This document shows positions 29,645 to 37,118 of a stretch of DNA of 39,777 bases, one piece after another (the first letter of the stretch is position 1; each line of letters starts with the position of its first letter). The position numbers were made by a program, and so were the translations under genes. Origin of the DNA: Pseudomonadota bacterium (GTDB lineage: Bacteria > Pseudomonadota > Gammaproteobacteria > Burkholderiales > REEB80); assembly GCA_028873515.1 (NCBI GenBank), contig JAGWIG010000024.1, positions 1 through 39,777 of the forward strand, given 5' to 3'. The notes beneath the pieces are model-generated. The model was not told where the DNA came from, searched no databases, and saw only the letters and a list, made by a program, of their open reading frames with translations.

Positions 29645-29672
29645 ATTTTAAAGATTTTATAAGGGCTGTCAA
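29645..29672 (-). promoter_or_regulatory. tRNA-Leu promoter
   Basis: On the minus strand a perfect TTGACA (29672-29667) is followed after 16 bases by TAAAAT (29650-29645), placing the start point a few bases before the tRNA. The -35 overlaps the first base of the divergent rnr start codon. Confidence 0.7.
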
Positions 29673-31870
29673 TGCCAAGGCAAAAAAAAGGAATTTCAAT
29701 CCGGGAGCAGGATCCCTATTTCGAGCGTGAAAAGAGTCAATATGGCAATCCTTTGCCCAGCAGGGAATTCATTCTTTCCCTTTTGCGTGAACATGATGCC
29801 CCAATGAGCGTCAAAATGCTTATGGATCTTTTGGCGATAACAGAAGAAGAATCTTTACTGTTTGAGCGCAGGTTAAACGCGATGGGCCGTGATGGTCAGA
29901 TAGTCCGGAATCAGCGTGGTGCCTGGATGCCGTCTCCTGAGACCTATATTGAAGGGCGTGTCGAAGGGCACCCGGACGGGTACGGATTTGTAGTCAATGA
30001 GGCTAAGGAAGGGCAGGATGTCTTTCTGGATCCGGATCAGATGCGCCAGGTCATGCATAATGACAGGGTCAGAGTCAGAATTACTGGCCAGGATTGGAAA
30101 GGGAGGCCTGCAGGCCAGGTGGTCGAAGTATTGAAACATGGCAACCAGACGCTTGTAGGAAGAATTCATCACGAAAGTGATGGGAGTTGGGTAGTGCCTC
30201 TTGATTTGCACATCAATCAGGATGTTTACGTATCCCGCGGTCAGGATATGGGAGCCCCAGATAACGCAGTCGTGACGGTTGCACTCGTTCGTCAGCCAAA
30301 CCAATCCACTTCCCCAGTTGGGCATGTCATTGAAGTGCTGGGTGGATATACTGATCCTGGGATGGAGATCGAGATTGCAGTCCGCACACATCAATTACCC
30401 CATTTTTTCTCGGACAAGGTAAAGAACGAAGTAAAAAAATTTCCGTCTGGCTTATTGGACTCGGACTGGAAGGGTAGGGAAGATTTGCGCGGGTTAAAGC
30501 TTGTGACTATTGATTCTGAAACAGCACGAGACTTTGATGACGCGGTGTATTGCGAGAAAGTCGATGGAGGTTTTAAGCTTGTTGTTGCCATAGCGGATGT
30601 AAGCCATTATGTAAAACCTTCAAGTTCTCTTGATTTTGAAGCATTTGAGCGGGGTAATAGCGTGTATTTCCCCCGTCGTGTTATTCCCATGCTGCCTGAG
30701 ATCCTCTCTAATGAACTTTGTTCTCTTAAACCGAAAGTTGACAGGCTTTGTTTGGCATGCGAAATGTATGTGGATGAATTTGGAAATATCCTCCGCTCTA
30801 GATTTTTCCCGGCAGTCATGCATTCCCATGCACGCTTGACCTATACCCAGGTTGCTTTATTCCTCGTTGATGAGGTCACTTCAGTTGACCCGATTTATTC
30901 TGATTTGATTCCTCTCATAAAAGATCTGTATGCGCTCTATGCTCTCCTTTCTTCCGCACGTGCACGTCGAGGGGCGATTGATTTCGAGACAGTTGAAACC
31001 CGACTTATATTTGATGAGCAGGGGAAAATTACCCATATCGAACCAACTGTACGTAATGATGCCTATCGTATCATTGAGGAATGCATGCTGGCAGCGAATG
31101 TCAGTGCTGCGAAGTTTCTGATGGATGCGAAGCAGCCACTCCTCTATCGGGTTCATGAGGGGCCTACTTTTGAAAAGCTTAATCGCTTGCGTGACTTTTT
31201 GCGTGAGTTTGGTCTGTCCATAGGGGGGGGGGATAATCCTGAGGCCAAGGATTATGCGGTATTGCTTGAAAAAATCCGAGGTCGCCCAGATTGTCATCTG
31301 ATTCAGACTGTTATGTTGCGTTCCCTTTCACAGGCTATATATAGTCCTGAAAACGCAGGACATTTTGGTCTTGGATATGATGTGTATGCCCATTTTACTT
31401 CTCCGATACGACGTTATCCTGACTTGCTTGTGCATCGGGCTATTAAAGCCCAGCTCTTAGCTAAGACCTATCGCCCTGGAAATTGGGTGAAGCTGGGTGA
31501 ACATTGCTCGATGACAGAACGGCGGGCTGATGAAGCTAGTCGTGATGTTGAATCATGGCTCAAGTGTTATTTTATGCAGGATAAGATTGGAGAGGATTTT
31601 CAAGGCACTATAAGTGGAGTCACGGGTTTTGGAGTGTTTGTGCAACTAGATGACTTCTATGTTGATGGGCTTGTACACATTACCGATCTGGGCCGGGATT
31701 ATTTTCATTTCGATGCAACACGACATGCTTTGGTAGGTGAGCATACTGGTGTTGAATTTCGTCTTGGCGGTGTAATGCGGGTAATTGTAGCGCGTGTGGA
31801 TCTTGATCGCGCGAAGATTGATTTTGTTCCTGAGGGCACCTCCCTTCCAAAATCTCGAAAAAAACGTTAG
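29672..31870 (+). CDS. rnr: Ribonuclease R
   Basis: Processive 3'-5' exoribonuclease (RNB family) able to degrade structured RNA, rRNA fragments and trans-translation targets. 732 residues: helix-turn-helix-like N-terminus, cold-shock domains (YIEGRVEGHPDGYGFVVNE), the RNB catalytic core with acidic motif TIDSETARDFDDAV, and a C-terminal S1 domain (GTISGVTGFGVFVQLDDFYVDGLVHI) plus a basic tail. The sequence near residue 518 (SIGGGDNPE) is encoded by a run of ten G (31223-31232), a likely slippage site. rlmB follows 10 bases later, the usual partner. Confidence 0.96.
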   Translation: MPRQKKGISIREQDPYFEREKSQYGNPLPSREFILSLLREHDAPMSVKMLMDLLAITEEESLLFERRLNAMGRDGQIVRNQRGAWMPSPETYIEGRVEGHPDGYGFVVNEAKEGQDVFLDPDQMRQVMHNDRVRVRITGQDWKGRPAGQVVEVLKHGNQTLVGRIHHESDGSWVVPLDLHINQDVYVSRGQDMGAPDNAVVTVALVRQPNQSTSPVGHVIEVLGGYTDPGMEIEIAVRTHQLPHFFSDKVKNEVKKFPSGLLDSDWKGREDLRGLKLVTIDSETARDFDDAVYCEKVDGGFKLVVAIADVSHYVKPSSSLDFEAFERGNSVYFPRRVIPMLPEILSNELCSLKPKVDRLCLACEMYVDEFGNILRSRFFPAVMHSHARLTYTQVALFLVDEVTSVDPIYSDLIPLIKDLYALYALLSSARARRGAIDFETVETRLIFDEQGKITHIEPTVRNDAYRIIEECMLAANVSAAKFLMDAKQPLLYRVHEGPTFEKLNRLRDFLREFGLSIGGGDNPEAKDYAVLLEKIRGRPDCHLIQTVMLRSLSQAIYSPENAGHFGLGYDVYAHFTSPIRRYPDLLVHRAIKAQLLAKTYRPGNWVKLGEHCSMTERRADEASRDVESWLKCYFMQDKIGEDFQGTISGVTGFGVFVQLDDFYVDGLVHITDLGRDYFHFDATRHALVGEHTGVEFRLGGVMRVIVARVDLDRAKIDFVPEGTSLPKSRKKR

Positions 31871-31880
31871 AACTTTTCTC

Positions 31881-32615
31881 ATGTCATCCTCCTATCTATA
31901 TGGTTTTCATACCATTATCGCAGCACTCGAAAGACCTGATGAGCCTCTTGAATCCATCTGGTATCTTAAAGATCGTGAGGGTGATCGTATCCGCAACATG
32001 ATAGCGCTTGCTCAATCCCAAGGGGTTAAGATTCTGTCTTGCACCCGGCACGAACTGGATATAATGGTTCCAGGGGCATCGCATCAGGGAGTGGTTGGAA
32101 AAATTCGGGCATCAAAGATCTTAAATTTTGAAGCCATGATTGAAACTCTCAGTCCTGTTTCCTTATTTCTGGTGCTGGACGGTATTAAAGATCCCCATAA
32201 TCTGGGAGCTTGTCTGCGTTCAGCCAATGCTTTTGGGGTGAATGCCGTGATTGTTCCCCAGGATCGATCAGCCAGAATGAATCCAACCGTTCGCAAGGTT
32301 GCTTGTGGGGCGGCGGAATTGACGCCTCTTGTTACAGTGACTAATCTTTCTCGAACCCTTGCTACCTTAAGTGAAGAAGGTGTTCATATTGTAGGCGCCG
32401 CTGCAGACTCTAAATTGAAATTGTCTGAAGCTTCTCTTCGGGGTCCATTGGCAATTGTTATGGGTGGAGAGGAAGCAGGTCTTCGTCGTTTAACGAAAAA
32501 TAGATGTGATGAACTGGTTTCCATTCCCATGGAGGGAGAAGTTGAAAGTTTGAATGTTTCTGTTGCAGCAGGTGTCCTTCTTTATGAATGCAACAGGCAA
32601 CGTTTTTACTCCTGA
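31881..32615 (+). CDS. rlmB: 23S rRNA (guanosine2251-2'-O)-methyltransferase
   Basis: SpoU/TrmH-family SPOUT methyltransferase for Gm2251 of 23S rRNA. 244 residues from ATG 31881 (MSSSYLYGFHTIIAALER). The N-terminal substrate-binding domain is followed by the knotted SAM domain: LVLDGIKDPHNLGACLRSANAFGV, IVMGGEEAGLR and IPMEGEVESLNVSVAAGVLLYE. Codons upstream of 31881 overlap rnr and are not family-like. Confidence 0.95.
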   Translation: MSSSYLYGFHTIIAALERPDEPLESIWYLKDREGDRIRNMIALAQSQGVKILSCTRHELDIMVPGASHQGVVGKIRASKILNFEAMIETLSPVSLFLVLDGIKDPHNLGACLRSANAFGVNAVIVPQDRSARMNPTVRKVACGAAELTPLVTVTNLSRTLATLSEEGVHIVGAAADSKLKLSEASLRGPLAIVMGGEEAGLRRLTKNRCDELVSIPMEGEVESLNVSVAAGVLLYECNRQRFYS

Positions 32616-32793
32616 TATATGTGGTGTAAGCAGAGGATGATGAGAATGAAAGTAAAGAAGAGTGTGAAACGATCTCTTCGATTGTACCTCTGTTACTCTT
32701 AAATCGTTTTGGGGAAGGCTTATCAAGTCGGGAAAGGCATCATCTGATTCTTGTGATTCTTTAGCCTGGAGGGATTCTTCTGAATTTCGTTTC

Positions 32794-32822
32794 TTTTCAA
32801 ATTTATCCTTGCATGGTAGAAT
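32794..32822 (+). promoter_or_regulatory. Promoter of the rpsF operon
   Basis: TTTTCA (32794-32799), a 17-base spacer, then TAGAAT (32817-32822) preceded by TGG, an extended -10. It lies about 70 bases before the rpsF start and just before the leader hairpin. The remaining sequence after rlmB (32616-32793) shows no gene. Confidence 0.6.
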
Positions 32823-32845
32823 TCCCAAGTTTTAATTCTAGCCTT

Positions 32846-32872
32846 GCCTTACCGTGGTCGCCAGCGGAAGGC
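32846..32872 (+). promoter_or_regulatory. Candidate S6:S18 ribosomal protein leader hairpin
   Basis: GCCTT (32846-32850) pairs with AAGGC (32868-32872). Inside, CCGTGG and CCA-G-CGG continue the stem with single-base bulges around a TCG loop. A CCG-containing hairpin shortly before rpsF is the known S6:S18 autoregulatory motif, which mimics the rRNA binding site of the S6:S18 pair. It lies 10 bases upstream of the rpsF Shine-Dalgarno. Structure is seen; function is inferred from family and position. Confidence 0.6.
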
Positions 32873-32893
32873 TTATACCCATAAGGAGCATGC

Positions 32894-33319
32894 ATGCGAC
32901 ATTACGAGATAGTTTTTATTGTTCATCCAGATCAGAGTGAACAAGTGCCAGGGATGGTAGAGCGTTATCGCACACTTGTTACAGGTCAGGGTGGACAGAT
33001 TCATCGCCTGGAAGATTGGGGCCGCAGACAACTGGCTTATCCCATACAAAAAGTTCATAAAGCCCATTATGTGTTGATGAATATAGAGTGTAATCAACAG
33101 ACACTTGATGATCTTGACCATGCCTTTCGATTTAATGACGCTGTGATTCGTCATTTAACGGTGCAGATGAAAGAAGCAGTTACCAGTCCTTCTGCCATGT
33201 TGAAAGAAGATAAAGGTTCACGTGAACGTTCAGACCGTGGGGAGCGCGCTCCAGTCATGTCTGAAACAATAACTGCTGCTGACTCCAATGAAGAGGCAGT
33301 AGCTCCTGAAGTTGAGTGA
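32894..33319 (+). CDS. rpsF: 30S ribosomal protein S6
   Basis: Small-subunit protein binding 16S rRNA with S18. 141 residues with the family start [21 protein letters not shown] and the block [28 protein letters not shown]; the tail is acidic ([11 protein letters not shown]). ATG 32894 has AAGGAG five bases upstream; an overlapping ATG at 32890 is out of frame. It heads rpsF-priB-rpsR-rplI. Confidence 0.97.
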   Translation: MRHYEIVFIVHPDQSEQVPGMVERYRTLVTGQGGQIHRLEDWGRRQLAYPIQKVHKAHYVLMNIECNQQTLDDLDHAFRFNDAVIRHLTVQMKEAVTSPSAMLKEDKGSRERSDRGERAPVMSETITAADSNEEAVAPEVE

Positions 33320-33617
33320 AAACCGGTTGGTTCTTGAGGGGCAGGTAGGGGAAATTAAACCACTGCGCCATACACCAGCAGGATTTCCGGTGCTTGAGTT
33401 TGTGTTAATTCACGAATCCACACGTAAACTGGGTCTGGGTGAGCGGCATATCCAATTTGAGATGCCCGTATTGCTGATTGGCGATACGGTGCATGAATTA
33501 GATAAACTTCAGGTGTTGACTCAATTGAAAGTAGAGGGTTATGTGCAGCCTAGAAGTCTTAAATTTCGCCAGTTGGTGCTGCATGCCGAACGAATTGAAT
33601 TGATTGAGAGAAAATAA
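33312..33617 (+). CDS. priB: Primosomal replication protein N (PriB)
   Basis: Single-stranded DNA-binding OB-fold protein helping PriA restart stalled replication forks. 101 residues, the normal length, with [33 protein letters not shown] and the C-terminal [28 protein letters not shown]. No ATG fits; the start is most likely TTG at 33312, which overlaps the rpsF stop, giving coupled translation. Its position between rpsF and rpsR is conserved in beta- and gammaproteobacteria. Confidence 0.92.
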   Translation: MSENRLVLEGQVGEIKPLRHTPAGFPVLEFVLIHESTRKLGLGERHIQFEMPVLLIGDTVHELDKLQVLTQLKVEGYVQPRSLKFRQLVLHAERIELIERK

Positions 33618-33619
33618 TC

Positions 33620-33847
33620 ATGTCCAGACAAATGTTCAGACGAAAAAAGTTTTGCCGTTTTACGGCAGAGGGTATCAAGGAAGTGGATTACAAGGATATT
33701 GAAATATTGCGTGATTTTATTTCAGACACCGGGAAGATTATTCCAGCCCGGATTACGGGTACTAAAGCCCGTTATCAGCGTCAGCTGTCTACTGCCATTA
33801 ATCGCGCACGTTTTCTGGCATTACTTCCTTATACTGATCATCATTAG
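33620..33847 (+). CDS. rpsR: 30S ribosomal protein S18
   Basis: 75 residues, highly basic. Family block: [63 protein letters not shown]. It binds 16S rRNA as a heterodimer with S6, two genes upstream. It begins two bases after the priB stop. Confidence 0.97.
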   Translation: MSRQMFRRKKFCRFTAEGIKEVDYKDIEILRDFISDTGKIIPARITGTKARYQRQLSTAINRARFLALLPYTDHH

Positions 33848-33858
33848 GAGACCATACC

Positions 33859-34308
33859 ATGCAGGTTATTTTGCTTGAAAAGGTCACGAACTTGGGGCAA
33901 TTAGGTGATGTGGTGCGTGTTAAGGATGGTTATGGGCGAAATTACCTGATTCCAAAGGGAAAAGCTAAACGTGCAACAACTACTAACTTGGCCGAGTTTG
34001 AGACTCGTCGACATGAACTTGAGAAAGTTCAGGCTAATGTTCTGGTCAATGCCCGAGCTCGGGCTGCAAGCCTTGAAGGCGTACGGATTGAAATTGTCCA
34101 GAAAGCTGGTGTTGATGGTCGGCTTTTTGGCTCAGTTGGGGCAACGGATATTGTAGAATCATTAAAGGTTAAAGGCATTGAAGTGGATAAACACGAAATC
34201 CGCATGCCTGAAGGACATTTTAAGCAGGTTGGAGAATATGATGTGGTTGTATCCCTTCATGCTGATGTTCAGGCAAAAGTGATTGTAGCTGTTATTGCTG
34301 AAAGCTGA
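33859..34308 (+). CDS. rplI: 50S ribosomal protein L9
   Basis: 149 residues: N-terminal rRNA-binding domain (MQVILLEKVTNLGQLGDVVRVKDGYGRNYLIPKGKA), a long connecting helix and the C-terminal domain. AGGAG precedes the ATG. It is the last gene of the ribosomal cluster; a strong terminator follows. Confidence 0.97.
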   Translation: MQVILLEKVTNLGQLGDVVRVKDGYGRNYLIPKGKAKRATTTNLAEFETRRHELEKVQANVLVNARARAASLEGVRIEIVQKAGVDGRLFGSVGATDIVESLKVKGIEVDKHEIRMPEGHFKQVGEYDVVVSLHADVQAKVIVAVIAES

Positions 34309-34330
34309 TATTTTTCTTTAAGTTAATAGA

Positions 34331-34361
34331 AGAGGGCTGGACTACCAGTCCTCTTTTTTTT
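34331..34361 (+). terminator. Strong intrinsic terminator after rplI
   Basis: AGAGGGCTGG (34331-34340) pairs with CCAGTCCTCT (34345-34354), including one G-T pair, around an ACTA loop. Eight T end the structure (34354-34361). Confidence 0.93.
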
Positions 34362-34378
34362 AAGTTATGGTTTAATAA

Positions 34379-34453
34379 ATGGATAATAAAATCAGTAGTG
34401 ATCTTTTAAATCATCTTCAACTTGAACACTTGTCCGCGCATTCCCCCTCTTAG
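34379..34453 (+). pseudogene. Possible truncated dnaB 5' end cut by the IS
   Basis: A 24-codon frame begins MDNKISSDLLNHLQLEHL and then runs into the left end of the IS, stopping at 34453. dnaB normally follows rplI in this cluster, and DnaB proteins often carry a short variable start ending in something like QLE-x-L before the conserved PPHSIEAEQ block, which is absent here. The frame starts only 18 bases after the rplI terminator and lacks a good ribosome binding site, so it may be chance. Confidence 0.3.
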
Positions 34454-34487
34454 GCGGGTTCCACGCCAGCCTTGCGCCAAGAGGGGG
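34443..34487. repeat. Left-end hairpin of the IS
   Basis: A perfect 9-bp stem, CCCCCTCTT and AAGAGGGGG, encloses 27 GC-rich bases that can fold further. It starts immediately after the tnpA stop and may serve both as subterminal transposase recognition structure and as barrier to tnpA transcription. Confidence 0.6.
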
Positions 34488-34943
34488 TCAGGCGGACGGT
34501 TTGGTTTTTGACTTGGCTTTGGCCTTGCGTGCATGCTCTTCCGTTCCCTGGACGTCCACATAAGCCCGCACCGTCTCAAGCGTAGCCCCGCCAACGCTGC
34601 CGACAAAGTATGCCCGGTGCCAGAACAGGGGCTTGCGGTAGAAGGCGGCAAGATGCTCCGCAAACCGGTTCCGGGTGCGCCGTGCGCTGGCGGTTTTGAG
34701 ATTGTTAATCAGCACCGGAATGTCCAATGCGGGGTGGATGTCAACAGGCAGGTGAACGTGATCGGGTTTCCCGCCGGATTCAATCAGCCTGCAGCGCCAT
34801 CCTTCGGGTATGTCGCCAAAGGCGGTTTCAAGATATTCCAGCAGTTCCGGTGTCCGTGTTTTGCGACGATATTTCGTCACCAGGACGATATGCAGCTTAA
34901 TGTTAAATACCGCGTGCGAACCGGATTTATTAGCGTTGCCCAT
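34488..34943 (-). CDS. tnpA: IS200/IS605 Y1 (HUH) transposase TnpA
   Basis: Single-strand DNA transposase that cuts and joins the hairpin-marked ends. 151 residues from ATG 34943. The HUH metal motif is H62-V63-H64 (PDHVHLPV), and the catalytic tyrosine is probably Y128 (ETVRAYVDVQG). N-terminal HAVFNIKLHIVLVTKYRRK is typical. The tail is very basic (KAKAKSKTKPSA). It is head to head with tnpB with only 37 bases between start codons. It looks intact. Confidence 0.92.
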   Translation of the reverse strand: MGNANKSGSHAVFNIKLHIVLVTKYRRKTRTPELLEYLETAFGDIPEGWRCRLIESGGKPDHVHLPVDIHPALDIPVLINNLKTASARRTRNRFAEHLAAFYRKPLFWHRAYFVGSVGGATLETVRAYVDVQGTEEHARKAKAKSKTKPSA

Positions 34944-34980
34944 GCTTGCGCCTTTAACGGATTGTAGTAGCATCTCATTT

Positions 34981-36426
34981 ATGCAGACTGGTCATAAATT
35001 TCGCTGTTATCCCACTGCCGCACAGGAACAGACCCTGTTGTGGTGGATCGGCTGCCAGCGTTTCATCTACAACGCCAAGGTGCGCGAAGACCGGTATTTC
35101 CGCCGCTTTGCGCAGAAGTCTTTGCAGCACGCCGGGCAGGTTGCCCCGATAGACCAGCAATACAGCCAGTTCAAGACCGGACTCACGCCATACCTGTCCG
35201 AAGTGCCAGGTGCTGTGCTGCGCAATGGCGCAGTGCTGTGGAAGCAAGCCTGCAGCCGTTATTTCTCCAGGCTGGGTGGCCGTCCAGCCATACACAGGAA
35301 CCACGGCAGACAGGCCGTGTGGCTCACATCGGAAATGTTCAGGTTCGTGCCGGTTGCCGATACCGGTACGGGAGAAATCACCGGACACCTGCTTCATATC
35401 GGCACCAGGAAATTCCCGGTTGGCGTACTGGCCTTCAAGGCCCACAAGGATTACAAGCTTCCCGCCTCGCTGCATATCAGCATTCACGCCGGGCGCTGGC
35501 ACGTCTCGTTCAATCATGATGATGGTATTCCAGAACCCAGCGACAAGGACACAACCGACTGGCTGATTCAGTTCGACGAAGCAGAATTGCGCGAAATGAC
35601 TGCCGGGCTGGATCGGGGCGTAAACCTGCCGTTGGCCGGGAGCGACCACCAGCAATTTAATTTCTCGGAAGCCCAGAAGAAACGCCTGCTTGTCCAGGAG
35701 CAACACAAAAAGCGCTGGCAACGCCGTCAGGCACGCCGAACCAGGGGTTCGGCAGGCTGGGTCAAGGCGAAGCGCCGTGTAGCGCGTTACCAGCGTTATG
35801 GTGCCGATGTGCGCCGGGATGTGGCCCATCAGTCCAGCCACACGCTTGCCGTCGATCCGCGTTACAGGCTGTTCGTGTTCGAAGCCCTCAAGGTGCGGAA
35901 CATGACGGCCAAGCCGAAACCGAAGCAGGACGGGCAAGGCCGCCGGGTCAAGAATGGCGCGGCCGCCAAATCCGGTCTCAACAAGTCCATTCTGGCTTCC
36001 ACCTGGGGGCAGGCAAAAACGTATCTGCAGTACAAGGCTCGCCGTCAGGGCAAGCTGGTTATTGAAGTGCCCCCGTTCTATTCTTCGCAGGAATGTGCCC
36101 TATGCGGCCACGTTCACCAGGACAGTCGGGTATCACAATCCCGATTCGTCTGCCTGAGCTGCGGGAACACCGACCATGCGGATCACAATGCGGCAAAGGT
36201 TATGGCCATGCGCGGTGTCCGGCAATTATTGTCCGGGAAGGGTGTTCAGAAAGAAAAGAAACGGTGCGGGATCACAAGAATCAGGGTAGGGGCGGAAGGC
36301 TCCGAACCGGTTGCACAAACGCAATCTACGCCTGGGGAGACCGTGGTAAGCCGCAAGGGTGGTAACACCCCTGCGCTCTGGTCGTCGAGCCAGGAAACCC
36401 CCGCTACAAGACCGCAAGGGCTTTAG
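34981..36426 (+). CDS. tnpB: IS605 TnpB RNA-guided endonuclease
   Basis: RuvC-type nuclease, relative of the Cas12 ancestor, guided by an RNA from the right end of the element. 481 residues from ATG 34981 (MQTGHKFRCYPTAAQEQTLLWWIGC). RuvC acidic residues appear intact: D211 (AGLDRGVN), E301 (FEALKVRNM) and D401 (DHNAAKV). The zinc finger is C372-x2-C375 and C391-x2-C394. An HTH_OrfB-like N-terminus precedes the core. A polar tail of about 75 residues after D401 is translated from the region that would also encode the guide RNA scaffold. The stop codon lies in the right-end hairpin. Confidence 0.93.
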   Translation: MQTGHKFRCYPTAAQEQTLLWWIGCQRFIYNAKVREDRYFRRFAQKSLQHAGQVAPIDQQYSQFKTGLTPYLSEVPGAVLRNGAVLWKQACSRYFSRLGGRPAIHRNHGRQAVWLTSEMFRFVPVADTGTGEITGHLLHIGTRKFPVGVLAFKAHKDYKLPASLHISIHAGRWHVSFNHDDGIPEPSDKDTTDWLIQFDEAELREMTAGLDRGVNLPLAGSDHQQFNFSEAQKKRLLVQEQHKKRWQRRQARRTRGSAGWVKAKRRVARYQRYGADVRRDVAHQSSHTLAVDPRYRLFVFEALKVRNMTAKPKPKQDGQGRRVKNGAAAKSGLNKSILASTWGQAKTYLQYKARRQGKLVIEVPPFYSSQECALCGHVHQDSRVSQSRFVCLSCGNTDHADHNAAKVMAMRGVRQLLSGKGVQKEKKRCGITRIRVGAEGSEPVAQTQSTPGETVVSRKGGNTPALWSSSQETPATRPQGL

Positions 36427-36429
36427 CGG
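36401..36429 (+). repeat. Right-end hairpin of the IS, probable guide RNA scaffold end
   Basis: CCGCTA (36401-36406) pairs with TAGCGG (36424-36429). AAG/CTT continue inside with one bulge, capped by CC-GCAA-GG, a GNRA tetraloop. The structure ends tnpB and by analogy marks the 3' part of the TnpB guide (omega) RNA, with flanking DNA from roughly 36440 as guide. Confidence 0.6.
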
Positions 36430-36445
36430 TGGGAGACTTCATTGA

Positions 36446-36780
36446 CTGATACCTGGGCAGCAAAGACAAATCCAAGCCCGCAGTAGCAAAGCTATCCAAC
36501 AAGCATAACCGGATAAAGATAACAATAATGGTGATGAAGCAATGATATGTGGTAGCTCCCCAGATCCGTGGCAATACCCATCAAAGACTGATTTCAAAAA
36601 ATCAGGGTGGCTGGATTAAAATATCTGGCCCACTATTGATTCAGGTAAGTTAGAAACATGTAAAATGGTGGAATATACAAAGGTAAGTACTGTATGTCAG
36701 ACAACCCAAGTAAAAAGGCATTGGCACTTTCAATTCCTCCAGAATAAATGTTTCCAGCATTCTGGTTTGAACATGGGTAA
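36446..36780. other. Sequence between IS and nrdJ with very short ORFs
   Basis: No standard gene. Short frames include a 17-codon ORF from about 36694 starting MSDNPSKKALALSIPPE and a frame around 36545 containing SSPDPWQYPSKTDFKKSGW. They could be pieces of a decayed gene broken by frameshifts. I searched by eye for a cobalamin riboswitch, because nrdJ needs adenosylcobalamin, and saw no B12 box. Confidence 0.35.
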
Positions 36781-37110
36781 TTGAAACCGTTAAGAAAAGA
36801 GCCGGGTCTGAAAACTAGATTTTCTTTCAATGGATTACTTAAGCCCAGCTCAGTAAATAAGTCACAGGTGCAGAATAGGTCTAACACCACGAATACAATA
36901 GGCCGGTCAAGGGCATTCAAGATATTATGGCCCAATATCCCTGAATTGGCATCGTGTAGCTATCAGGTCAATCTGGTCAATCACCCCGGTTTTTCTGATA
37001 TCGTGGCATTTTACCAATATGAGGGACTGCTCACAGGATCATGTGACCCATGTGGCTGGCATTGGCAGGAAATTGAAATAGAAACCAATAAAAGCAAAGC
37101 AGTGATTTAG
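36781..37110 (+). CDS. Possible small protein of unknown function before nrdJ
   Basis: An open frame of 109 codons starting with TTG and ending eight bases before the nrdJa start. The second half looks more coding-like (HPGFSDIVAFYQYEG, SCDPCGWHWQEIEIE) with a CxxC pair. No ribosome binding site supports the TTG start, and the N-terminal half resembles random sequence, so the frame may be the 3' remnant of a longer gene. Not recognised. Confidence 0.35.
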   Translation: MKPLRKEPGLKTRFSFNGLLKPSSVNKSQVQNRSNTTNTIGRSRAFKILWPNIPELASCSYQVNLVNHPGFSDIVAFYQYEGLLTGSCDPCGWHWQEIEIETNKSKAVI

Positions 37111-37118
37111 GAGAAACT

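Larger units (their letters stand above)
34430..36445. mobile_element. IS200/IS605-family insertion sequence with tnpA and tnpB
   Basis: About 2 kb, visibly GC-richer than all surrounding DNA, with divergent tnpA (minus) and tnpB (plus). A hairpin lies beyond each gene: CCCCCTCTT/AAGAGGGGG (34443-34451 and 34479-34487) on the left and CCGCTA/TAGCGG (36401-36406 and 36424-36429) on the right, as expected for recognition by a Y1 transposase. Such elements make no target duplication, so exact edges cannot be read from one copy; the given limits are approximate. Confidence 0.85.

Noticed and set aside
29497-29730. A 77-codon plus-strand frame across the tRNA-Leu region
   Set aside because: It is antisense to the tRNA gene and its terminator; frames of this kind are a known annotation artefact.
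34533-34967. A 144-codon plus-strand frame opposite tnpA
   Set aside because: Antisense shadow of tnpA; the HUH and tyrosine motifs identify the minus strand as coding.
34975-35937. A 320-codon minus-strand frame opposite tnpB
   Set aside because: It is a shadow of tnpB in GC-rich DNA, where few stops arise; it shows no domain and tnpB motifs are clear on the other strand.
36633-36935. A 100-codon minus-strand frame between the IS and nrdJ
   Set aside because: It has no convincing ribosome binding site, has a composition like translated noncoding DNA, and faces the plus-strand fragments there.
36446-37118. Cobalamin riboswitch before nrdJ
   Set aside because: Expected from the B12 requirement, but no B12-box-like sequence was found by eye on the plus strand.
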